Source: Archilochus colubris
Taxonomy: Eukaryota > Chordata > Aves > Apodiformes > Trochilidae
Length of the DNA: 64,000 nt
NCBI GenBank assembly: GCA_023079485.1
Contig: CM041085.1
Location: forward strand, 29,807,121 to 29,871,120
Reading direction: 5' to 3'
Both the position numbers and the translations under genes were made by a program. Shown here piece by piece: positions 48,501 through 61,100 of the stretch. Within the stretch, counting starts at the first letter, position 1. Every line of letters starts with the position of its first letter. A model generated the notes under the pieces. The model made no database searches. It saw nothing but the letters and a program-made list of their open reading frames with translations, and was not told where the DNA came from.

Positions 48501-51500
48501 TTTGGCTATCAGTGCCTTGCCTTTTACACAACTCAGGTGCCTATGCTGCACTGTGGTGTATGATCAGGACATCTTGCATTTCTACTGAATTCAATGCAAT
48601 CTGGCCTTTCAGGAGATAAAAGAAAAGGTTATGTTAAAGTTGAAATAAAATTCAGATGTTTCTCACTTTGGAAATTTCTGTATTATTTTTAAATTAGTTT
48701 GAATTACTTTGATATAGCCTGAGATGTACCTGCTGCAAGGAATGCTGAAGATTTGCTGGTGTTATTTTTTTTGTTCTCACAGTCACTGTGAAAATGAATA
48801 ACATTTGTGTGTCCTGTAAAGTTTGGATATAAACTTATGAAGAATTGTACTTGTGCACAGCACAGGCACCAAAACTGCTGGGACTGTATGGCATTTTCTT
48901 TCACCTTCAGAAGTGTAATTTTGAACAATATTCTTCTGCAGATTGATAACAACAAATGAAATATTCAGCAATGGATGTCAGTTCCTTCTTCTGCATACAG
49001 GTGGTATCTATTGGGATTGTTAGGACATTCTGAAAACAAAAGGCCAATTTCTTTGGCCGGAAACTACGTTTCCTGAATAATTTATATCTAAACATTTCTC
49101 ATAGCTGAATAGAGTATTAATACGTGTGTGAATCCTCAGCTTAGTTTCAGTGATAGTGAGTCACTTCCCTTGTTTGTGTTGGTCATTCAACAGCAAAAGA
49201 GAAGAAGATATCTCAAACTGTGTGAAGTTTCCCTTTCTCACTAAATGGGAGTCTGGTTGCCAGTGCTAACTGGCAGTGTTAACTCTGGAAGTGACTCCCC
49301 TCTCGTGCCCCTCTTGCAGAGTTTTTCATTGAAATAATAAATTTTAGATTCTACACTAAATCTGGTTTGTGTGCCTGCAGTATCTTTGAAAACCTCACTC
49401 TCCCCCTTGAGATAAATTCATTCTTCAGTTACTTCATGTACTTTACTCACAAGCAAATAGAAATGGGGAAAAGAAAAAAAATGTTTTTAAAAAACCTCAG
49501 AGTTTGTTGGGAGCTGAGCAAACTCAGTGTTTTCATACCACACTCAGTCAACTGCCACAGTACATTGCTGTAAAGGTGGTGAATTTCTAAAGTGAGATTA
49601 AAAAATCCTTAGGAGAATATCAAGAGTTCCTAAACCTCTGATAACACTTAGTCTTCATTTTATTGACTTTTGACCTCCAGCCCTAATTTCAAAACTAGTT
49701 TTGAAACTTCCAAATCTGAACAGCTTGTTTTGAAGCATAAAGCAAAATCCCTCATTGTCCAATGCAAACACCATCTAAGAAGCACCTGTCAGCATACTTG
49801 GCCTTGCCTTACATTGCCTTTCATTTGTAGGTCTTTTAGAAGGCTTTGGCCAAGCCCAGCTCTGGCTAAATTACTGCTTCCAGCCTCCTACGTTTTCATG
49901 CTACTTTCCCAGCCTCAGCACAGTTTGCTTGTGTTGTGCTTGTGCAACAATGATCACACTGAGCGTGATGGGTTCTCTGCCCTGAAAAGTGTTTCCACTA
50001 GAAAACCTGACCTAGTCAATCTCATGATACAGGCACAGGTTGAAAAGTTTCTTTCTAGCTTGGGGCCATAGAAGGAGTAAAACAGATTTCCCACAGCTAT
50101 CTGAGATGTGCAGTAAGTGTACTTTAGATAGAGACTTTGAGGAAAAAAGGGGAAAGAACAGAGAAAGAAGGAAATGCAGCAAATATGCTAGGAACTTGAT
50201 AAAGCTGGTGATCTCCTCCAAGAGTAACAAAAGCAATCATCTTTTATTTCTGTGCTTCTGTAGTTAGAATTAAAGGAATCTTCAGGCTTTAGTCTTTCAG
50301 GCTCAATTGACACTAGACAGACCATTTAGTGAAACAGCCAGGTACTTCATCAAAAGGCAGCATGTTAATGCTTGTTGTTTATCAAAATATATGCCATTTA
50401 TACATGGAGTAAGACAAAGTATATTAAACAGAAAGTCTATATTATAAATACAGACAAGAAATGTGCAGCTTTATTATCTGTTACCAAAGACTCAAAGCTG
50501 GAGATCGTTAACCACTACTTGGGTTAATGATGTATGTCAACACTGACATTCTTTCAAGAGAGCTTAGTTCAAATGCTGTTTGGTATCTAGAGATGGTAGC
50601 TAGCTCTAGTGAGCAATGCTACTGCAGGAATCTGGCTCAGTTTCAGGTATGCAGGAACTTAAGACTGTTTATCCAACAGCTTGAATCACCCTCACTTACA
50701 TCTGAGCAGTCTTGTTTGGCAATGCAACAGGAAAGCAGAATTCTTTACCAGCAGAATGCTAGAAGCAGGGATGTGTTTTACAGACAGGGAGGATGATAGA
50801 TATCATTGCTGGGCTGGGAGAAAAGGAAGTTGTTGCTATGAGGAAGGAACACAAACAATCAAGTCACTCTGTCTTTGAAGATAACAGCATGACTGTGAAC
50901 CTAGACATCTCTCCAACCTGGGAAATACTGTAGTTGTCTCTCTGGCTGTTTTATTAGTTTTACTGCTTACTTCTGTTCTTGGAAGTCTGTTATTCCTAAC
51001 ATTGCTTGTCTCCCAGCAAGTCTCCAGACAGCATAAAATTGTTGTTATGGGTATAGAAATTCTATGAATTCAGATACCAGGATGGATATAGCAATAGGGA
51101 CTAACATCTGATGTCTGCTGGGATGAAGTTGCTTTGAACCATGGTGACTGCAAAACTGTAAAGCTCTGTGTTCTGAGAAGCTCTTTGGCAGCTCAGAACT
51201 GCACTTGCAAAGCTCAGATGTCAAAAGGCTTCACCTTTTCTTTCATATTCTTCAGTAAAAGGAGGGCTTTGAGTAGCAGTCAGTGTGGAAAGAAAGGAGA
51301 ATTACAAAAAAAGGAGTAAAACACTGGGAATTGAGAACTGAAATTCAAGCTTTGGAAGTCAATCTTGGCTCAGCTATTGTCTTGTTGTGTGGCCTTGGAC
51401 AGCCTGGTTTATAAAGCAGGGAGGGAAAACTGGCACAGTAACATCTGAGGATGAAAAGATGTTTACAGAGTGTTTTGTACTCGCATCATTTTATCTTTCC

Positions 51501-51650
51501 AAAGTGTTTATTAATTTTAAGCTAGTCTTTTAGACCACTGTAATAACACTGAACTTTTCTCATCTGGACCAGTTTCTTCAAAAAAAATTCACATGTACAT
51601 AAATAAGACACAATGCTCCACAAAGGTTCTAACCATTTATAGATATCTTA
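39561..51650. other. Unique intergenic sequence with simple tracts
   Basis: No recognised gene or transposon in about 12 kb. G/T-rich tracts lie at about 40301-40374, 43150-43257 and 43895-43972, and a poly(A) of 20 at 45926-45945. An octamer ATGCAAAT lies at 45595-45602, close to two CACCTG E-boxes. The stretches at about 42190-42560 and 48170-48340 have the look of regulatory sequence, without proof. Confidence 0.5.
43150..43257 (+). repeat. G/T-rich tract
   Basis: Repeated GGGTTTTTT and TTTGTTTG units on the plus strand, same style as the tracts at 33.9, 35.4, 40.3 and 62.2 kb. Confidence 0.85.
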
Positions 51651-51654
51651 ATAA

Positions 51655-51702
51655 CATTTCAGTTAGACTAGATAATTGTTTTAGTCCCTTCCAACTGAAA
51701 TA
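51655..51702 (+). mobile_element. Remnant CR1 3' tail
   Basis: Only the final tail words survive: TTAGACTAGATAATTGTTTT then AGTCCCTTCCAAC (51682-51694), matching the CR1 pattern TTGGACTxGATGATCT...GGTCCCTTCCAAC. The terminal ATTCTATG microsatellite is replaced by a long pentanucleotide array. How far the element extends to the left is unclear. Confidence 0.75.
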
Positions 51703-51811
51703 CTATTCTATTCTATTCTATTCTATTCTATTCCATTCCATTCCATTCCATTCCATTCCTTTCCATTCCATTCCATTCCATTCTACCCCATCCCATCCTG
51801 TCCTGTCTTAT
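51703..51811 (+). repeat. ATTCT / ATTCC pentanucleotide array
   Basis: About six ATTCT units (51704 onward) switch to roughly eleven ATTCC units with one TTTCC variant. The array then decays into CCCATCCCATCCTGTCCTGT to about 51807. It starts exactly where the CR1 terminal repeat would be. Confidence 0.95.
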
Positions 51812-54572
51812 GGGTATTCAGTATTGAAAAAGATTCGAATCTCAAGATAGGGAAAAGTATGGGAGAGCTGTCTTATGAACACATTATTTAACTACTTAGT
51901 TAAGAAGATATTTATTTGACTAAGAAATATTCCTCATGTATGCCTTCTATGTCTCTGCCATTCATATTAAGTTGGTAACATCTTCTGTGGCATGAAGTCT
52001 CAAGAGTATTTTGCAACAGATGTTCCTGACCATCCAAGCTTTTCTGTATGAAATAGAGTAAAAGTAGCTGCTAGTAGTGTTTACTGACTCCAGACATTGC
52101 TGTGCTTGTTTTGAGAGAAAAAAGCCCATGTGTTAATCATCATTACAGTATGAAACTACTTGCTGCAGTCAATTCAAGAGTTCATGCAGGGTGATTCCTC
52201 TGAACCTACTTGTCTACATGGCCAGGCTGTGTTCCCTGCAAGGCTCTGGCTCCCTTGAACCATGGTGGTAAAATAAGCTGTGAAGAGAATATGAAGGGGA
52301 GGAGGAAAACAACCAGAAGTAATGCTGATTATTGATGTTACACTGAACAAAATGCCATAGGTCAAGGGGCTGAAAAGATGCAGAAGATAGATGTTTTCAT
52401 AAAGATATACTATGAATATTCAAGAAAAAGAGAGTTCTGTCATAATGGAAAACCTTTGAGCAGAATGGAGACTTTTCAAGCAGTTGGACAAGCGTAGCCT
52501 ACAACAGAGATGATAGTATGGATACAGGAGATTACAGCTGTTGCATTCATACACTGAAGGCATGGGTTTCTTCTATATACAGTAGCTGTAAAGGAAATGT
52601 TTCTCTGCTCATTTAAATGGCTTATGGAGTTCAACAGCTTTGGGGCCCAGCTGCTCTCAAAGTCTGAGAGTCCCAGCTGGCATCTTCTATTGTTAATTAC
52701 TGTTGCCTTTTGCAAAGCACCAAGCTCAAGCTCAGTTTTCAAGAAGTCACATTGCATGTATTTTGGATGGCTGGAGCCATAGTAGTAGATATGTGACACC
52801 CTTTGCTCTTCACTAATTGTAGAACTGCACGTTCATTTTCAACAAGCTTGGGGAGCAAACTGGCAAGGACAGGAAATGAACATACCCATGGAAGAGAAAG
52901 GCAACAGCACAGCAAGCTACAGATGCAGGTGTGACAATCAGTAACTCTGAAAACCAGGACCCCGGTATTTCCAATATTCTCAGTGCTTACCTTCAGGCAC
53001 TTAATCTTGAAGATGCTGGCAAAATGCCACAAAACTATGATTCCTCTAAAAAATGGAACCTGCTTTGTTTTTTGGGTTTTTAGGTTTTTTTGTTTTGGTT
53101 TCGTGTTTTGTTTTTTTAACTCCACTCCGTAGTGCCTGAGCTTTGTAAACAATCTGATATTTCCACTATAACATCAGTGAGTAAGTCATTTACTAATGGA
53201 GAAATAGATTACCTTGATTTTATTCCCCTTGCCCTTCCTTCTGTGGTCAAGGTTGAAAGACTAGAACTGAAATGATTACTAGAGGAAGAATGCTCTCTGC
53301 TTTTGCCTTTCTGTTCCAAAGTGCTTCTTGTTCCTGGCTCTCATTCCTGGGAGCTGAGTAGTTCTCACCCTAAACTATTTTTCAGTTTGCTTCAAGTGCT
53401 TCCCTTGTGTATTTTTATTTAGTGTCTATGTAAAACTGGAATGAAATGTGTTTTTAGGTTGTTAATGCAGATTGCTGTGGGCACGAAGGGTATGAAATCT
53501 TCACAGTCCAATGGTGCTTAAACACAGATTGAATGAGACTATTATGAGGGAAGTGTGGCACTTGTATTCAAAAGACCTGTTCAGTCCCTGTGTCTATAAG
53601 TATTGTGGTATCACAAACCACTCCTAAACTTCTAATGCCTTTTCCTCAGTCTCAAAATATTTATTCAGGAGTAAGATGAAATAAAACTGGGATAGAGCAT
53701 AATATTCTTATGTTATGCATGTTGGGTCTTTGGAATATTTCTTCCTAATATGCTCTAGTAAAGTATAAAAATCGGCTTTAAAACTTCCTGCCAGATCCAG
53801 GTGATTTTTGTATTTTTCAGTAGCATCACAACCCCATTAGTCATGAACTTATTAATTTAAAAAAAATAATTAACTAAAAATTAACTAAAAATAATGATGG
53901 TGGATCTGTGGGAAAGCTATGGAATTTCATGAGACAGAATTAGATGTGGAAATTGAGGATTTGCATTTATTCACTTTCTTGATGCTTCCCAGGAAGACCT
54001 TCTGAACCTTGGTATTGCCTGCAAGTTGCCAAAATGTTTGCCTATTGCTTTCTACCACTGCTGCCAGCCTGATCAACACTCACCCTGCTGCAGAGGAGAT
54101 CCAGATAGTGTCCTTGCAGGAGAAATATTCTAGCAACAATAACAATTCCTTTCTGTTGCATAATCAGTGGTATTAGATGATCCAGTAGCTGTGCTTTATG
54201 ATCCAATAAGGCTTAAAACCTAACTGGGTGTGCACATGTTTGGCTTAGCATGTGGCTCTAAAAGCACACTGCAAAGCTAATTGCTTCCCCCTCTTTGTTG
54301 TTATGAGTGGAAAAGTTCTAGCTTGGCAAGAAATTTGCAGGATGCATAGGTGATATTTACCAACAGCTTGGTAACATCAGCAGCATCAGGAAGATATTCC
54401 AAGTGTGCTGCTGTCAGGGATATAAACTTTTGTTGCCCATCTGGCATTTGGCAGGGCAGGGCAGTTGAAGAAGAAATTAGGAAATCCATTCTGGTCAAGA
54501 AAACAAGGGCCCCTGCAAATGGAAACTTCCAGTCACAAAAGGGTAACTTGAAGGGTTACTTCTTTGGGCTTT
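51812..54572. other. Unique intergenic sequence
   Basis: No gene or transposon recognised. A short G/T-rich tract lies at 53063-53117. Confidence 0.55.
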
Positions 54573-55359
54573 CCTGTTGTCATGGTTTAACACTGGTCCA
54601 GCAATTAAATCGAATGACAGATGCTCCTATTAATCCCCCTCCCTGATAAAGAAGGGAGAGAGAGACTTATGGGTTGGAAACTAAACTACACAGCTTTAAT
54701 GAAACAGTAATGATAAATACAAAAAATTATTAAATATGTACAAATATAGAGGAAAATAGATACCACGTTCCTCTCTCCTCCCCCCAGTAACTCTCATGTC
54801 ACCACTGAGGCTGCAGGGCAGCCCTGGGAAAGTCCAGGCTGGACTCCTGGAGTTGGCAGCAGTAGCGATCTGGAGGCAGGAACACTCAGATTCAGGCTGG
54901 CAGGGATCAGGACCACAGGCAGATAAATGAACGAAATCCTCTCAGGATGCCAAAGCAAACAGGGACAGGTGAAGAAGAGGAAGCAGGAAAGGGTTTGACC
55001 CTTGTGATCCCTCAAATTTATACTGAGTGTGAGGTGTATGGGATGGAATACTCTGGTCAATTTTGGCCATCTATCTTGTCCGTTCCTCCACAAAGGAGGG
55101 TTTGCAGGTGTGACCTTTTTACTCTTTCTCTCCTTCCGGAGGGCAAAATGTTCCTCAGAGCTGAGCAGTGTCCTTGGCTCTGCACACCAGTCTCTAGCAG
55201 CGACTATAAACATCAAGTGTTAACAGTCCTAGAAGCAGATACTGTCTGAGAAACTTGCTGTTAGTTTCAGCAAGTGCAGCTACTTACAAGAGACTTAGCT
55301 GAAAGCAAAATCACAAGACAGAAAATCACCTTTATCCTAGCCCAAACCAGGACACCTGT
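54573..55359 (-). mobile_element. Solo LTR of an endogenous retrovirus (ERVL-like), with target duplication
   Basis: A 777-bp LTR (54578-55354) flanked by the 5-bp duplication CCTGT (54573-54577 and 55355-55359). On the minus strand it starts TGTCCTGGTTTGGGCTAGGA and ends GTTAAACCATGACA, the hallmark ends of a widespread avian LTR family. A TATAAA lies at 55022-55017 and an ATTAAA polyadenylation signal at 54700-54695, both on the minus strand. That gives U3 at about 55354-54990, R to about 54675, and then U5. No internal retroviral sequence or second LTR adjoins it, so this is a recombinant solo LTR. The 5-bp duplication fits the ERVL class. The intact ends suggest it is not very old. Confidence 0.93.
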
Positions 55360-57354
55360 GAAAGCAGAAGGGATCAAGGAAGACACTGTTCTAATGACTG
55401 GAATGGCAGGGGGAAAAGAGTCCCAGAGTCTTTCCCATTCTAGCCTCACATTTATCTCTTGTTGATCATAACAGAAGAAGGCTTTTGAGGGGAAGGATGT
55501 CTAAGTGTAGCAAGTAAAGAAAGGTAGAAGTAAACATTTGCTTATACATCAATTCTTTCAGAGCTGGTTTTGACCAAAGCTGAGTGCACCTTCTGATTTG
55601 CCAACATACTAGAAGCTAGTATATGCTAGAATATAACCAGAAGCTATTCTTCCTCTGCTGTTTTCCTTCCCTGAAGCATATACCTCAGGGGCCTCTACTT
55701 TGTTTCAACATGCAGACTATACATGATGAAGTGAGACACTATTCCCACATTCTTGTGGCTACTTTTTTCTCAGACTGCCTTTTCTCTCCTTTATGTCCTA
55801 TTGGGGTAAATAATGAATACTTGAGTATCACACTGTTCTCAGGAAGATAGGAGGCAGGAGGCAAGGGCTGGTGGCTAAGGGTAATATAAAAGGCTGAAGG
55901 TGAATGCCTCATTTATGTAGAGCAGATGCAGATGCTCCGACTGTGAGCCTTACAGCAGGACAGAGGATCCAAGGAATGAGAGAAATATGAATGAGAGAAG
56001 CCCAGGTTGGGGGTGGAGAAGAGTTTGTGAATGGCAGGTGCTTTGAGGCAGGATTGAGGATGTCAGTTCATAAAAAAAGTAGAACTAAAGCAAGAGTTGG
56101 GATGTTGAAATGTGGGAGGGCATTAGAGCAGCATAGAAACTGGGGATTTGAAATAGAATGTATGGGATATATAGTGAGCTTAGGATTGGATGCATTGGAG
56201 CGGGGAATTAAGAGAAACAAAGGGCTTTGGGAATGTCAAGGTTGTTTAGTGGAGGAAAAGGTGTGGGAGGCTGTATTCTCAGCTTGGGAAATACTGGGAG
56301 GATCTGAATAAAGATCAACGAAGAAATTTGCTTTGTTGGGCACTCTGGGACATGAGACGAAATCTCAGACAGAAGTGGGACTGAGCTCTCTAGAATATGA
56401 AGCTCTTGCAGTCAGGAGAGGACCAAAAATACTCTGCTAAACTTTCCCTCAGCCTCTGCTATGGTTTGATGAAAGGGACATCCACTGAACAGCTCTCCAC
56501 ATGCTGTCTCAGCTGCAGATCTGGAGGACGCTGTGCCCCTGAGTGTTTCCTACTTTAAGTAGTGGGGCAGCCTATTTAATTTTCAATCATGTAACACCCC
56601 TACAGCTAAAAGAGTAGTGTCTTGTAAAGAGTTAGAAATACATTTTAACTGTTAATATAGGAATGAAAATAATGTAATATAGTATAATATAGTTTGTGAT
56701 TCAGTATAAATGTGAGTTAGCAACTGGAAACAAAAAGCGACAGCAAAATATCTCTCATGTAGTGAATCATGAGTCCTTCTTCCCCAGTCTGTCCAAAAGC
56801 AATCTGAGAAAATTACAGAAGTTACTCTCAGTTTCAATGGAAATAAAATTGCAGGCAAATACACTTCAGTAATGCCTTCAGGAAGATTCCTACAAATAAC
56901 ACTCAGCCCCTGGGATCAGAAAGTTCATTTTACAGGCATTCACAACACTGTATTGAGGTCACCTCCTCCCCTGTGGAGAGACGAGCTACTAGTCCACAGC
57001 ACTACCTGAGAAAATAATGTCAGTTTATAGGAAGCCTGGTGAGTTTTCAGCAATTTTTTGAGGAAGCCAGTGTTTCTTAGAAAATAAAGATTTGTAGCAC
57101 TGTTAATTACCATTTTTCTTTGAAACATTTCCTTTCCCAAAGACTGATATCCTGTCTCAGTACAAAAGCAGCAATGTTGTCTCTCCCTTCTGGGAAGAAT
57201 TAAGCTCACCCTGAAAGAGCTGTCTGTAACCAGTGTCTGAAGTCTCCTGATGGTGGTGGTGAACTGCTGAGACGAATGCTCTGGTGAATGTGTAGGAGAG
57301 AACATTGTATTATTGTTGGTAATCAGCCTGTAAACAGTGTGTGCTTCTCTTTTC

Positions 57355-57377
57355 TTTTTTTTTTTTTTTTTTTTTTT
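57355..57377 (+). repeat. Poly(T), 23 bp
   Basis: Pure T run with a CTTTTCTT lead-in. Confidence 0.95.
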
Positions 57378-57779
57378 GCCTAATTTGTAGTCTCTTCACT
57401 TCGAGTTTGTTTATACCTAACAAGTAGGTTTGTTACTTGTGTGTACTTTGCTTACAATTTGTTTGCATCCAGACTACTGTAGGTTCACTGGCAAATTATA
57501 CCCAATTTGCAGTCTTCATACAATTAACTGATTTGTTAATACATTGTTTGCTATCTATTTACAAAATGTGATAGAGGCATTTTTTTGATATTATACAGGT
57601 CCCAACAAAGAGGAGAGGAGCTTTGTGCATGTTCAAAATGTACATGAGCTGGGCCTTGTTTGGCTAAGCTCTTAAACATACTGCCGTATTAATGGCATTA
57701 AAAACCGGGCCATATATTTTAAGTGGGGAGAAAATTATTAATTCAACAGTGAGGGTCAAATTTTCCTGCCAAGAAAAGC

Positions 57780-58160
57780 TTACTGAAGAGGAAGTACACT
57801 GAGTTATAATTATTTGCATAGTAGATAATAGCATCAATTATAGTTTCCAGCTGGAATCAAGCCTCCATACTTTTGGCTTCTGTACAGCCACAGAGTAACA
57901 GTTCCAGTCACAACAAGTTTCAGCCAAATAAAGGCAGAGCTCAGTTAGCAAAACAACGCAAATTTGTGGAAGCATGAGGTTAGACAATTAGAGACTAATA
58001 TCTGGATATAGTTACATGTGGCAGTTCAGTGACAATTTGCAGCACTAATCAACATTTATAATTAATGTCGTTTTGCAAACAAAAAGTTTTAACCCTTCCC
58101 AAAAGCCGGATCAAAGAAAATCTTTTGTTTGGCCTACTGGGAACCATCTGCATAGGATTA
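57780..58160. promoter_or_regulatory. Candidate conserved noncoding element
   Basis: TE-free sequence with a cluster of recognised developmental motifs: octamer ATTTGCAT (57812-57819), a near-palindrome ACATTTATAATTAATGT (about 58050-58066), TCF/LEF-type GATCAAAG (58109-58116) and SOX-like CTTTTGTTT. No open frame of note. Function and conservation are inferred. Confidence 0.3.
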
Positions 58161-61100
58161 AGTCTATGGTCTAAGAGAAATTGCCAACCCAGTAGGCTTT
58201 GTTGTAAATGTCATGCTATTAGCTTCTTCTGATAGCTTCTCCTCAGCTTCTGGAATCGAGTTATTATGGGGGAACTGCATTTTCCTTGAAAGAAAGGAGA
58301 AAAAAGCAGCAAGGAGTGTACTAGCAGGTGCCAGGGTAAAAGGGGATCAAACTGGTTTGAGGGGAAGGCAAATGAAGCAGCTGCATTTACATGTTTCTGG
58401 GGGACTGTGACTGGCACACAGCCCTGAAAGCCAGGCTGGCACAGCCCCTGCCCAGGCAAAACACCAGGTGTCTAGGGAAGCAATAATGCCAAAAGTGCTG
58501 ATCCCCCTCCAGCCCCTCCAAACCTTCACTGACAGCAGATGGAGTAATACTGACTTTCTGAGGTTCTCGCCTAATTTCCATTTCCTAGTTTCCCTCTACA
58601 TTTCCTGTGGCTTTCCCCACCCCTCTTCTCTTTTCATAAAAGTAGCTTTGGTCCCTTCCACCTGGGTTGCAAAATTCAATTTTGCCTACACAACTGAAAA
58701 GTTTCAGAGTTTCTGTCTCAGATGACACTATCTCATGGGACTGAGCAGTGATGCCCTTCGCAGAACCAAGCAACTTCTTTAAAAGGCTTTGATGGTCCGA
58801 ACATCCTGTAAAGAGTTCTGAAGCTGTGAAACCCAAGTACATGTCACTAGTGGGACAGAGGAAGGTACTTGTATAAAATGAAGAGAGAAATAATGTAGCT
58901 TGTCCTTGCAGTAGCACACTCAGCCATGGTCAGCTCTCTGGAATAGTCTTCATCTTTGAGAGACAATGTTTTAATTTCAAGGCAAATCCAGCAAATTCTA
59001 AAAGGTGGTAGCAGTGGAGCCAACCAGAGGTTTCCTGCCTTCTTGTGTCACCTGACCCTGCCCACTGTGTAATTTGTTGCTTCACAGCAGGCTGATTCCT
59101 CTTCACCCTCCCTGTGTTGCTGACATCTGCAAAACCTTAGTTTCTAGGACAGTATTTATGATGTAATCACAATGGATTGCCATTGTAATAACTGGGTGAC
59201 AGATGAGTAGAAACACCTCTTTGTGCCTTCCTTTTCTAGCCAACAGGAGAAGATGTAACCTTCTCTTCAACTTCTCACCCTTTGGGAAGAGGTAACATCC
59301 TCCTCTTTTCCTGCTCAAAGGAGACAGAGAGAGGATTCTCTTCACTTCCCTAGTGCAGTTGTGGTCATCTAGCAAGGTGACCTTTTTTTTGTCCCCTTTA
59401 TTGCACCCTCTGGGAGACAGATGCATCTTGCCCCTCTCTCAGGGGAATCATGCCTGCTCCCACTTTCAGATTACATCTCCAGGCTTCAACTCCCTTGTTT
59501 GCCAGCAGGGTTAACTCGACAGGCCTAACTGGATTTGGCTCATACACACCCTTTATCTCTGTTGTGACAGCAGTTAATTAAAGTGACTCAAAAAAACAGC
59601 TTCTCCAAAACAAAGTCATGTTTATTTTGCAAAGGAGCATCCAAAGAAGTGACCTAAACAGCAAGGAGCCATAGCTTAGCTTGACCTGATGATGGGTCTG
59701 GCTCTGCCCCAGCTTGGTAGGGAGGCCTGCTACGTGCCATGCTGCCTGACTGCCCAAATCTCCTCTCTGCTCACTATTAATGGCAGCTTATCCCTCCTTT
59801 TTACCGAGCCAGCACCTTCAATGAGTAAAATCCATTAAAATCCAGCTTGACCTCAGCTCTTGGCTTGAGGAAGAATCAGTGCTGCCTGCCCAAGGGGATC
59901 ACAGCCTGGAGTAGACCTCTTTTCTTCAGAGGCACTCATACTGCCTCTCCTCTCATTTCTTGCTCACTTCCAATTGACAGCTTCATCTCATTTTAGGTTC
60001 TGGTGCTCAGCAAGAAAGAGCCATGGCAGACAAAATGAGACCTGTATGATACAGGATGTGAAAGAGTGCACATTTTTCTTATTCAACCCAGCTATGTTAG
60101 GAAAAAAGGGATGCTTCTCTTCTGACTCTTGAGTAGGTGAGAAAGCATATCTTAGTGTAAACAGCAAAACCTCTTGAATCTAAGTCTCTTTCAACTTATA
60201 TCCACTTAAATGCCATGGAGCCAAATGAGCTCTGTCTTTGCAAAGTCCTTCAGATCTGTGAAAGGTCTGTGCAAGTTTGCTACCACAGCCTGGGAAAACT
60301 TCCCTGAGCTGCACTTCCACTCACACAGCACCAACACCAGTGGGAACACAGCAAGAAAGCAGAACTGGATCACAGTCACCAAGGAGCACAGAATGACTCA
60401 AGGGTGTTTACAAGATAAAAATCAGCCTTCAATATCTAGGGTTTCTCTAAAGACATTCACATTAGTGATAGGCCTGGCCTCTGATTGTGGGTATTTGACT
60501 ACCACACTGTTGCCCATCACTGGTGGTAAGCACAGGAACTGAAAAGAAATATCCTTGTTTAGATTAGGAAGATATGGTGCCACCCCTAACCACTGCACAA
60601 ATAAAATTAATCATAGTATGAAGAACATAGCTATTAAAAGAAAACATATTATTTCCTCCCCACGAAGAACTTAGGTCTGGAAACACATGCAGGTATTGCT
60701 GAAATTGCTTTGCTGATTTTAACTTCCACACATTGCAAAGCAAGCAGGTCAGAGTCTGTGGCTTAAAATAAGCAGTCCTGAACTGAAGAAAATGAAGGTC
60801 CATTAAGTTCCTCTTGCAATACCTACCCGGTCTTGCAAAGCTTAGGGATAAGAATCTGGAGGACCAAATTTTAGAAATATTTCTGAATTTATAGAAAGTA
60901 ACAGTAAGACTTGTGTTTTCTGGCCCATTTATTCAGTATGATAACTGAACATCATGTCTGAAAGAACCAGAGAGAGCCAACAGCTAAACCAAGATATCTC
61001 AGGTCACTGAGAAGAAAACATGATAAAAACATAGCATATTACTGGGGATGCTACATTTGAGATAGCAACACTAATTTTATGTTTAAAAGATGATTTTTTC

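Noticed and set aside
49670..50071. 133-codon plus-strand frame
   Set aside because: It starts at TTG; the sequence has no domain and no splice or promoter context.
54794..55249. 140-codon minus and 100-codon plus frames
   Set aside because: They lie inside the solo LTR, which does not encode protein in this family.
60210..60542. 110-codon ATG frame
   Set aside because: Unrecognised, with no supporting signals; likely chance in less AT-rich sequence.
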